A stretch of 13,621 nt of DNA, taken from contig VSPG01000050.1 of NCBI GenBank assembly GCA_009775265.1, forward strand, positions 1-13,621. Reading direction: 5' to 3'. Positions 7,149 through 13,513 of the stretch are shown in pieces; position 1 is the first letter of the stretch; every line of letters begins with the position of its first letter. Origin of the DNA: Muribaculaceae bacterium (GTDB lineage: Bacteria; Bacteroidota; Bacteroidia; Bacteroidales; Muribaculaceae). The notes beneath the pieces were generated by a model. The model was not told the DNA's origin, ran no database searches, and saw nothing but the letters and a program-made list of their open reading frames with translations. Both the position numbers and the translations under genes were made by a program.

Positions 7149-7960
7149 GAGGCTCTGCGGGCACGAAAGCATTCCACCGCTTTTGCAGCAACGAAGACAA
7201 AAGCAAGTATCAGCACAATCATGGCCGAACACGGCACATCGGCAGCCGCGCCGGCGAAAAGTCCGGCCACACCGGCCGCGACAGCCACGCCGGCCGACAC
7301 AAACACCATAGACGAAAAACGGCGGCAGAACACCTCGGCCGTCATCATCGGGAGCGACATCACCGACATGAGCAGCATCACGCCCACGAGGCGGATGGTA
7401 AGCACGATGCAGACGGCCACGAACACCGTCATCGCATACGACACGAAACGTACCGGAAGTTTCTGCACGCGCGCGAAATCACGGTCGAAAGCCACTGCCA
7501 CTATCTGTTTGAATCGCCATGCGAAAAATGTGCACAGCACCAGCGTAAACGCTGCGAAAACGTATATGTCAGTCTCGTTTATAGTGAGTATGTTTCCAAA
7601 CAGGAAACTATTGAGTTCAGGCACATATCCCGGGGTAAGGAACACGAAAAGCACACCTACGGCCATACCGAGCGACCATACCACAGCTATGGCAGAATCC
7701 TCGCGCAGACGCATACGCTGCGCCATCCACTCCACCCCCGCACTCGAAGCCACGGCAAAAACCGCAGCCATGGCCGCAGGGTTGAATCCGAGAAAATAAC
7801 CGAGACCGAGACCGCCGAAACAGGCATGCGTGATGCCTCCGGCTATAGCCACGAGGCGACGCGTGATGATGTAGCTGCCCACAACGGCCGCCGATATGCT
7901 TATAAGCACCACGCCCGCAAGAGCATACCTAAAAAATGTATAATCAAGATATTCCATCAT
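7145..7960 (-). CDS. ABC-3 family metal ABC transporter permease (ZnuB/MntB-like)
   Basis: This is the membrane subunit of an importer for Zn, Mn or Fe. The 271-residue protein has about eight or nine hydrophobic segments. Typical ABC-3 landmarks are GGITHACFGGLGLGY (41-55), equivalent to the family's 'DALAHASLPG' segment, then LREDSAIAVVWSLGMAVGVL (85-104), FLFGNILTI (119-127), the ATPase-contact loop DRDFARVQKLPV (159-170), GVMLLMSVMSLPMMTA (193-208) and DVPCSAMIVL (241-250). The metal cannot be decided from the permease alone. No ATPase or substrate-binding protein gene is present in the window, so the partners must lie elsewhere. Two adjacent ATG codons (7960 and 7957) are possible starts. 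The stop overlaps the recQ start, and a 54-nt gap with inverted-repeat half-sites separates it from the upstream gene. Confidence 0.9.
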   Translation of the reverse strand: MMEYLDYTFFRYALAGVVLISISAAVVGSYIITRRLVAIAGGITHACFGGLGLGYFLGFNPAAMAAVFAVASSAGVEWMAQRMRLREDSAIAVVWSLGMAVGVLFVFLTPGYVPELNSFLFGNILTINETDIYVFAAFTLVLCTFFAWRFKQIVAVAFDRDFARVQKLPVRFVSYAMTVFVAVCIVLTIRLVGVMLLMSVMSLPMMTAEVFCRRFSSMVFVSAGVAVAAGVAGLFAGAAADVPCSAMIVLILAFVFVAAKAVECFRARRAS

Positions 7961-7975
7961 AAAATCACATTAAGG

Positions 7976-8015
7976 AACATGCCTAAGAGTATATCTAAAA
8001 GCATGTTTTAAACAT
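7976..8015. repeat. Three AACAT/ATGTT half-sites upstream of the permease gene
   Basis: AACATGC (7976-7982) and GCATGTT (8001-8007) form a 7-bp perfect inverted repeat with an 18-nt spacer. The right arm also belongs to the palindrome ATGTTTTAAACAT (8003-8015), a 6-1-6 dyad that touches the stop codon of the upstream gene. The cluster ends 15 nt before the permease ATG on the minus strand. It may be an operator or an RNA hairpin controlling permease translation. No TAnnTTTG promoter box was found in the gap. Function is inferred from position only. Confidence 0.4.
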
Positions 8016-8425
8016 CATAGCCTTTGCCCCCTCGCCTCGCCCACCATCAGCAGCAGTTCCTCCCTTACAGGAGCGGGCAATTCGATGCCGCGCAACTGAA
8101 GGCTGCGGGCCCACGGAGCCACATCGTCCGGCAGCAGCGTCAGGAGCACATCGCGGAACTGCTCGGTTTCGGCCTGCGTGTAATCGCCGGTTCCCCGTCC
8201 CGCATAGCAGTCAAGCTCCTCGTCGTCGAAATATTCTATTTCAGAATCCACAGCGGCGAGCAGCGAATCGCGCTCGCACACGGCATGCTGCCCGCAACAC
8301 ACTTCCGGCACATCCTGCGCCGGAGGTGCGGACGCTTTTCCGCTACGGCGGCAATAAAGTTCATAGAGCAGGCACAACGCGCCCACAACCACTATAGCCG
8401 CAATTATAATGAGAGCCGCCGTCAT
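8015..8425 (-). CDS. Unrecognised single-pass membrane protein with CCxxHxxC cluster
   Basis: I do not recognise this 136-residue protein with certainty. It has one N-terminal transmembrane helix (about 3-24, aliphatic) followed by CRRSGK; the positive-inside rule suggests an outside N terminus and a cytosolic C-terminal domain. After an Ala/Pro linker comes CCGQHAVC (43-50), a Cys2-His-Cys cluster that could bind a metal, then a strongly acidic stretch IEYFDDEELD (63-72) and a helical tail (about 85-136) with several Leu-rich turns. There is no signal-peptide cleavage pattern and no catalytic motif I can name. Its ATG overlaps the aroA stop (ATGA, 8422-8425) and the metal permease gene follows after 54 nt, so it is certainly in the operon. 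The coupling and coding character support a real gene; a metal-related role is only a guess from the cluster and its neighbour. Confidence 0.82.
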   Translation of the reverse strand: MTAALIIIAAIVVVGALCLLYELYCRRSGKASAPPAQDVPEVCCGQHAVCERDSLLAAVDSEIEYFDDEELDCYAGRGTGDYTQAETEQFRDVLLTLLPDDVAPWARSLQLRGIELPAPVREELLLMVGEARGQRL

Positions 8426-9633
8426 TCAGCCGCCTCCACTTCAAAACCTGCCGCACGCATGTCGTCCCAGAATCCGGGGTATGATTTGCCGACACATTCC
8501 GCACCGTCCACCGTCACGCCCGGAGCGAACACCGCCACAGGAGCAAGAGCCATGGCCATACGATGGTCGCCATGCGAATCAAACGCAGGCATTTCCATGA
8601 CAGGGACGCGACGTCCGTCCCACACAAGCGCGCCACGGTCGAACTCCACGGGCACGCCCACCTTGGCGAGTTCTTCGATTATAGCTACCACGCGGTCGCA
8701 TTCCTTGTGGCGCAGAGCGCCTACGCCTGCCAGTTCGAACGGCACACCGAGCATGGCTGCCGTCACCGCCATTGCAGGCACAAGGTCGGGGCAGGACGAG
8801 CAATCATAGTCGAGGCGCGCGTGCATTTCAGGATCAGCGCTCAGGTGCGCGCCATCTTCGTCGAACGCAGTCACCACGCCGAGCCGGCGGAATATTTCCG
8901 CAACCGCACTGTCGCCCTGTACGGACGCAGAAGCCATTCCTCGCAAAGTCACAAATCCGGCCGTAAGGGCCGCTATCTCATACCAAAATGCGGCCGCGCT
9001 CCAGTCGCGCTCCACATCGCACACCTGCGCGGGCTTATACGCGCCTGCGCGCACATTTATATCCACTCCTGCACGCGACGCGTCGACGCCACGGGCACGC
9101 ATCATAGCCAAAGTCATGTCTATGTATGGCAGCGAAGGCTGGTTCCAGTCTATGGCAAGTTCCAGTCCGTCATCCATAAGCGGAGCCGCCATAAGCAACG
9201 CCGACACGAACTGCGAACTGACCGACGCATCCACGGCGGCCTTTCCTCCGGCAAGACGACGGCCGCGCACACGCACTCCGCCTTCCGTCCGTTCCACATC
9301 AGCCCCGAGAGAGCGCAACGCATCGACAAGCGCATCGACAGGACGCGCCATGAGGCCGGAACTACCGGCAATCACCACATCAGTCCCCGGAGTAGCGGCA
9401 AGCATTGCCATGCCGAAACGGAGCGCTGCAGCGCTTTCTCCTGCATCAGCCACTCCGGCGCGGGTTTCAGCCACACGCCGCATGGCCTCCACGTCGGCAC
9501 ATTCGGCCAACATGCCGTCATATGCAGCACCCGCCGCGGCCATGGCCGCGGCACGCACACTCATGCTTTTGCTCAATGGCATCTCAAGCTCCGCATCAAG
9601 CATATCCTCCGGAGGGAGTATTCTTACTTTCAT
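8422..9633 (-). CDS. aroA: 3-phosphoshikimate 1-carboxyvinyltransferase (EPSP synthase)
   Basis: The sixth step of the shikimate pathway: it transfers enolpyruvyl from PEP to shikimate 3-phosphate on the way to chorismate. The 403-residue product is complete, somewhat shorter than E. coli AroA (427), and shows both halves of the two-domain fold. Substrate residues are present: SKSMSVR (21-27), R97 in ARPVDAL, VSSQFVSALLM (138-148), PYID (169-172), PD with D283, RHKECDR (308-314, Cys in the usual S/T position), DHRMAM (356-361) and K383 in GKSYPGFWDD. The PEP loop reads GESAAALRF (65-73) instead of the common GESGTTLRF/GNAGTAMRP, so Ala68 aligns with E. coli Gly96. The ATG at 9633 gives the standard N terminus. 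It lies 10 nt after patB and overlaps the next gene by ATGA. Confidence 0.96.
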   Translation of the reverse strand: MKVRILPPEDMLDAELEMPLSKSMSVRAAAMAAAGAAYDGMLAECADVEAMRRVAETRAGVADAGESAAALRFGMAMLAATPGTDVVIAGSSGLMARPVDALVDALRSLGADVERTEGGVRVRGRRLAGGKAAVDASVSSQFVSALLMAAPLMDDGLELAIDWNQPSLPYIDMTLAMMRARGVDASRAGVDINVRAGAYKPAQVCDVERDWSAAAFWYEIAALTAGFVTLRGMASASVQGDSAVAEIFRRLGVVTAFDEDGAHLSADPEMHARLDYDCSSCPDLVPAMAVTAAMLGVPFELAGVGALRHKECDRVVAIIEELAKVGVPVEFDRGALVWDGRRVPVMEMPAFDSHGDHRMAMALAPVAVFAPGVTVDGAECVGKSYPGFWDDMRAAGFEVEAAE

Positions 9634-9643
9634 AAAATCAGTT

Positions 9644-10831
9644 TCATTTGGCGTTTATCTTTTCCACCGCCTCACGGATATGCTCCAGAGCGGCTGTGAG
9701 CACGCATCGAGGAGTACCCACGTTCAGTCTGGCGAATCCTTTGCCCTGCTTGCCGAACATGGTGCCGTCGTTTGCGGCTATGCGCGCGTCGTCCACGAGC
9801 ATGCGCATAAGATCCTTCTGCTCAAGGCCGAGCCCGTTGAAGTCGAGCCACAGCAAAAACGACGCCTGAGGCTTCACCACCCTTACGCCCGGGATGCGGC
9901 TCGACACGTATTCGGTGGCAAACGATATGTTGCTTTCCACATATTCCATCATCTCGTCAAGCCACTGCTCGCCCGTAGTGTAAGCCGCCTCCGCTCCGAT
10001 AGTGCTTATCATCACCGGAGCCGAGAATTCGTTCACCTCCATCCATTTGTAGAAATCGCGGCGCAGCCCCTCGCTTTTCACCACCATCCACGAGCTCACA
10101 AGCCCCGGGATGTTGAAAGTCTTGCTCGGAGCGCCAAGCATCACTCCCACGGCGCGGGCATCGTCGCTCACAGCAAGGAAAGGTATGTGGCTGCGACGGC
10201 CGAGCACAAGATCGCCGTGTATCTCGTCGCTCACCACCACCGTGCCCGTCTCGCGGCATAGCGCTGCCACGCGGCGCAGCGTGTCGGCGTCCCATTGTAT
10301 GCCCACAGGGTTGTGCGGGTTGCACAGAATCATCATCCGCGGACGCTCCCTGCGCAGCAGGTCGGCAAGACCCTCCACATCCATCCTGTAGCTTTCGCCG
10401 TCAAAGATAAGAGGATTCTCAAGCACACGCCTCCCGTTGCCCTCTATGACCATCCGGAACGGATGATACACCGGCGGCTGTATGACCACGCCGTCGCCTC
10501 GACCCGTAAAATAGTTAACGCATAACGCTATGCCCTTCACCACTCCCGGGATGAAAGCCAGTTCCTCGCGCTTCACGTCAAAGCCGTGGCGCCGGCGCTG
10601 CCAGTCAATGATGCTCTGCCAATAGGCATCCGGAGCGGCGGAATATCCCAGCACGGGGTGCTCCAGACGGTGGCTGAGCGCCTTGATGATGTCGGGACAC
10701 ACTGCGAAATCGAGGTCGGCTATCCAAAGCGGCGTCACATCGTGCCGCCCGAACATGGCGTCCAGCCCCTCATATTTCATCGCACCGGTATGGCGCCGGT
10801 CTATCACACAGTCGAAATTATATTTTTTCAT
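9644..10831 (-). CDS. patB: PatB/MalY family PLP-dependent C-S beta-lyase
   Basis: A fold-type I PLP enzyme of the aminotransferase class I/II superfamily, MalY/PatB branch. These enzymes cleave C-S bonds of cystathionine, cysteine or related thioethers to thiol, pyruvate and ammonia; some members act as aminotransferases. In the 395 residues I see DRRHTGAMKYEG (11-22), typical of the PatB N terminus, PLWIADLDF (34-42), QPPVYHPF (118-125), NPHNPVG (171-177), SDEIHGDL (201-208) with Asp202 for the pyridine nitrogen, the PLP lysine K237 in GAPSKTFNIPGL (233-244), and ARLNVGTPR (367-375) with carboxylate-binding R368. Length is normal. It is the first gene of the leftward operon, with its own promoter and a 10-nt gap to aroA. 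The precise substrate (cystathionine beta-lyase in methionine synthesis or cysteine desulfhydrase) is not resolved. Confidence 0.92.
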   Translation of the reverse strand: MKKYNFDCVIDRRHTGAMKYEGLDAMFGRHDVTPLWIADLDFAVCPDIIKALSHRLEHPVLGYSAAPDAYWQSIIDWQRRRHGFDVKREELAFIPGVVKGIALCVNYFTGRGDGVVIQPPVYHPFRMVIEGNGRRVLENPLIFDGESYRMDVEGLADLLRRERPRMMILCNPHNPVGIQWDADTLRRVAALCRETGTVVVSDEIHGDLVLGRRSHIPFLAVSDDARAVGVMLGAPSKTFNIPGLVSSWMVVKSEGLRRDFYKWMEVNEFSAPVMISTIGAEAAYTTGEQWLDEMMEYVESNISFATEYVSSRIPGVRVVKPQASFLLWLDFNGLGLEQKDLMRMLVDDARIAANDGTMFGKQGKGFARLNVGTPRCVLTAALEHIREAVEKINAK

Positions 10832-10880
10832 TGCTGGCAGACTTAAGAGTTAGCACAGAGGATGTTTATGTTTTTACGCA

Positions 10881-10912
10881 CAAATGTACTACTTTCGCGC
10901 CACTTGTCCAAA
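10881..10912 (-). promoter_or_regulatory. Promoter of the patB-aroA operon
   Basis: On the minus strand TTTG (10912 to 10909), 20 nt, then TACATTTG (10888 to 10881) match the Bacteroidota -33/-7 consensus fully. The start point would be about 40-45 nt before the patB ATG at 10831. This is the only clear promoter found for the leftward gene run. Confidence 0.78.
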
Positions 10913-10917
10913 AAAGT

Positions 10918-10949
10918 TTTGTCCGTCTCGCGCAAAAACACTACCTTTG
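10918..10949 (+). promoter_or_regulatory. Promoter of pnp
   Basis: TTTG (10918-10921), 20 nt, then TACCTTTG (10942-10949) match the Bacteroidota consensus fully. The leader to the ATG at 10986 would be about 30 nt and is A-rich without a Shine-Dalgarno. The -33 box lies back to back with that of the patB promoter, with 5 bp between them. Confidence 0.8.
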
Positions 10950-10985
10950 CAGCTAAATACAGTAGATTAAAACAACAAAGCATTT

Positions 10986-13220
10986 ATGAATCCAATCAAA
11001 AAGACCATCACGCTTGCCGACGGTCGCGAGATTACCCTCGAAACCGGCAAACTTGCCAAGCAGGCTGATGGAGCCGTGGAGCTCCGCATGGGCAACACCA
11101 TGCTGCTCGCCACCATCGTTTCCGCAAAGGAAGCAGGCGAGGGCGTGGATTTCATGCCCCTCACAGTGGAGTACAAGGAGAAATTCTCCTCGGCAGGCCG
11201 TTTCCCCGGCGGTTTCCTCAAGCGTGAGGGACGCGCCGGCGATTATGAAATCCTTACAGCACGCCTTGTTGACCGCGTGCTCCGTCCGCTTTTCCCGGAC
11301 AATTACCATGCCGACACTTTCGTCAATGTGACGCTCTATTCCGCCGACGGAGTTGACTGCCCCGACGCGCTCGCAGGACTTGCTGCAAGCGCGGCACTGT
11401 CCGTCAGCGACATACCTTTCAACGGCCCCATCGCAGAAGTGCGTGTGGCCCGTATCGACGGCAAATTCGTCATCGACCCCACTTTCGAACAACTCGAACG
11501 CGCCGACATGGAACTCATGGTAGGCGCCACCGCCGAGAACATCATGATGGTGGAAGGCGAAATGAACGAAGTCAGCGAAGCCGACCTTCTCGACGCCCTC
11601 AAATGCGCCCACGAAGCCATCAAGGACATGTGCCGCGTGCAGGAGGAACTGGCCCGCGAAGTAGGCGTAGTAAAACGCGAATACTGCCACGAAGTGAACG
11701 ACGACGAACTCCGCGCCGACGTGCACGCAAAATGCTACGACAAAGCCTACGCCATCGCCAAGGCCGGATGTGCCGACAAGCATTGGCGCATGGACAGCTT
11801 CGCCGCCGTATGCCAGGAATATCTTGACGCCATGCCGGAAGACGAGCGTGAAGCCAAGGAGGCACTCGTGCGCCGCTACTACCACGATGTAGAAAAGGAA
11901 GCCATGCGCCGTTGCGTGCTCGACGAAGGCGTGCGCCTCGACGGCCGCAAGACCGACGAGATACGCCCCATCTGGTGCGAAACCGACTATCTGCCCGGCC
12001 CCCACGGCGCGGCAGTGTTCACCCGCGGCGAGACACAGGCTCTCGCCACAGTGACCCTCGGAACGAAACTCGACGAGAAAATCGTCGACGAAGTGCTGTG
12101 CCAGGGCCGCGAACGCTTCCTGCTACACTACAACTTCCCTCCCTTCTCCACCGGCGAGGCCAAGCCCCAGCGCGGAGTAGGACGCCGCGAAATCGGCCAC
12201 GGCAACCTCGCCCACCGCGCACTCAAGCGCATGTTCCCCGACAACTTCCCCTATGTATGCCGCATCGTCAGCGACATCCTCGAGAGCAACGGCTCCTCGT
12301 CGATGGCCACCGTATGCGCCGGCACACTCGCCCTGCTCGATGCAGGCGTCAAGATGAAGAAGCCCGTGGCAGGCATCGCAATGGGCCTTATCAGCGACGA
12401 AGGCTGCGTCAAGTACGCCGTGCTCAGCGACATTCTCGGCGACGAAGACCACCTCGGCGACATGGACTTCAAGGTGACAGGTACCGCCGACGGCATCACC
12501 GCCACCCAGATGGACATCAAATGCGACGGCCTCAGCTACGAAATCCTTGAGAAGGCACTCATGCAGGCCCGCGAAGGACGCCTCCACATCCTCGGCAAAA
12601 TCCACGACACTATCGCCGGACCGCGCGAGGACTACAAGCCCCACGTGCCCCGCATCGTCACAATGCTCATACCCAAAGAACTCATCGGCGCCGTCATCGG
12701 CCCGGGCGGAAAAATCATCCAGGGCATTCAGGAAGCCAGCGGCGCCACAGTCAGCATCGACGAAATCGACGAAGGCGGATTCATCGAAGTGGCAGCCCCG
12801 AACCGCGACAGCATCGACAAGGCGCTCGAACTCATCAACGCCATCGTCGAACTGCCCGAGGAAGGAAAGGTCTACACCGGCACCGTGCGCAACATCATGG
12901 AATTCGGCGCATTCGTCGAATTTATGCCCCACCGCGACGGACTGCTACACATCAGCGAAATTTCGTGGAACCGCCTCGACGACATGGCCGCCAGCGGCTT
13001 GAAAGAAGGCGACACTGTAGAGGTCAAACTCATCGAAATCGACAAAAAGACCGGTAAATACCGCCTGTCCATGCGAGCTCTCCAGCCCAAACCGGAAGGC
13101 TACGTAGAACCGCAGCGCCGCGAGCGCGCACCCCGCCGCGAAGGCAACGGCGAAAACCGCAGCCCGCGTCGTGAAGGACGCGAACGTGGCCCGCGCCGCA
13201 ACAACAACGGCCAGGTATAA
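10986..13220 (+). CDS. pnp: Polyribonucleotide nucleotidyltransferase (PNPase)
   Basis: A phosphorolytic 3'-5' exoribonuclease of mRNA decay, normally a trimeric ring in the cytoplasm. The 744-residue product holds the first RNase PH domain (about 10-145), the helical linker (about 150-315), and the second, catalytic RNase PH domain (about 320-555) with FSTGEAKPQRGVGRREIGHG (387-406) and the metal site SDILGDEDHLGDMDF (481-495), whose D486 and D492 correspond to the E. coli catalytic aspartates. A KH domain with IGPGG (571-575) and an S1 domain (about 626-697, TGTVRNIMEFGAFVEF) follow. Beyond the S1 domain is an Arg/Gly/Asn-rich tail (about 708-742), longer and more basic than in E. coli PNPase (711 residues). 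It has its own promoter and terminator, so it is probably monocistronic. No RNase III-type leader hairpin fits in the short 5' leader. Confidence 0.98.
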   Translation: MNPIKKTITLADGREITLETGKLAKQADGAVELRMGNTMLLATIVSAKEAGEGVDFMPLTVEYKEKFSSAGRFPGGFLKREGRAGDYEILTARLVDRVLRPLFPDNYHADTFVNVTLYSADGVDCPDALAGLAASAALSVSDIPFNGPIAEVRVARIDGKFVIDPTFEQLERADMELMVGATAENIMMVEGEMNEVSEADLLDALKCAHEAIKDMCRVQEELAREVGVVKREYCHEVNDDELRADVHAKCYDKAYAIAKAGCADKHWRMDSFAAVCQEYLDAMPEDEREAKEALVRRYYHDVEKEAMRRCVLDEGVRLDGRKTDEIRPIWCETDYLPGPHGAAVFTRGETQALATVTLGTKLDEKIVDEVLCQGRERFLLHYNFPPFSTGEAKPQRGVGRREIGHGNLAHRALKRMFPDNFPYVCRIVSDILESNGSSSMATVCAGTLALLDAGVKMKKPVAGIAMGLISDEGCVKYAVLSDILGDEDHLGDMDFKVTGTADGITATQMDIKCDGLSYEILEKALMQAREGRLHILGKIHDTIAGPREDYKPHVPRIVTMLIPKELIGAVIGPGGKIIQGIQEASGATVSIDEIDEGGFIEVAAPNRDSIDKALELINAIVELPEEGKVYTGTVRNIMEFGAFVEFMPHRDGLLHISEISWNRLDDMAASGLKEGDTVEVKLIEIDKKTGKYRLSMRALQPKPEGYVEPQRRERAPRREGNGENRSPRREGRERGPRRNNNGQV

Positions 13221-13240
13221 TCCTGCATCCAGCCTAACGC

Positions 13241-13276
13241 ATCCGGGCGAGCCATATGGCTCGCCCGGATTGTTTT
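13241..13276 (+). terminator. Intrinsic terminator of pnp
   Basis: A perfect 30-bp palindrome (13241-13270, centre CCATATGG) gives a 13-15 bp GC-rich stem and is followed by TGTTTTATAG. It begins 20 nt after the pnp stop codon. On the opposite strand no T-run follows, so it works mainly rightward. Confidence 0.88.
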
Positions 13277-13487
13277 ATAGTCTCGCGCATTAGCTGCGGC
13301 TCATTTCTACTGTTTTCACGATTGAGCGATTTTATCGGCTGTCCGAAGAAAGAACCACAGCTACGCAGTTCTGCTGACGATGCAGAAGCTTCGGGCTGCG
13401 ACCGCCGATGCGGCCACAGCTCGGGGATATATGTCCCATATGAAATCCGGAGCTGCGATTCTTTGAGTACGGGAGGATACAAAAACA
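13277..13487. other. Non-coding stretch between two facing terminators
   Basis: No gene can be supported here. The open frames run through the terminators, show no recognisable protein character and lack promoters. Several small hairpins occur in series. TTCTGC/GCAGAA (13369-13374 with 13382-13387) comes first. Next is GCTG/CAGC (13395-13398 with 13417-13420) enclosing CCGC/GCGG (13402-13405 with 13410-13413). Then GGGA/TCCC (13424-13427 with 13434-13437) lies inside CAGCTC/GAGCTG (13417-13422 with 13450-13455). The last pair competes with the second hairpin for 13417-13420. This could be a structured RNA, a degraded repeat or chance. I found no TAnnTTTG box on either strand. Confidence 0.35.
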
Positions 13488-13513
13488 AAATCTGCGCCGT
13501 TTGGCGCAGATTT
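13480..13513 (-). terminator. Leftward intrinsic terminator
   Basis: AAATCTGCGCC (13488-13498) and GGCGCAGATTT (13503-13513) form an 11-bp perfect stem with a 4-nt loop. Read on the minus strand it is followed by TGTTTTTG, a good T-run; read on the plus strand the run is only TTTCGC. It should therefore end a leftward transcript coming from beyond the right edge of the window. It may act weakly in the other direction. Confidence 0.75.

Noticed and set aside
7149..7232. 28-codon N-terminal extension of recQ
   Set aside because: It overlaps the permease gene in another frame, is Cys-rich and unlike RecQ N termini, and the ATGA overlap at 7145-7148 gives a better start.
9601..9612. Strong GGAGG just before an internal Met codon (residue 11) of aroA
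   Set aside because: Bacteroidota start sites rarely depend on Shine-Dalgarno sequences, and starting at residue 11 would cut the N-terminal strand preceding SKSMSVR. The GGAGG comes from the Pro-Pro-Glu-Asp codons.
10953..12005. 350-codon open frame on the minus strand
   Set aside because: It lies antisense inside pnp, which is unambiguous, and has no independent motif or start context.
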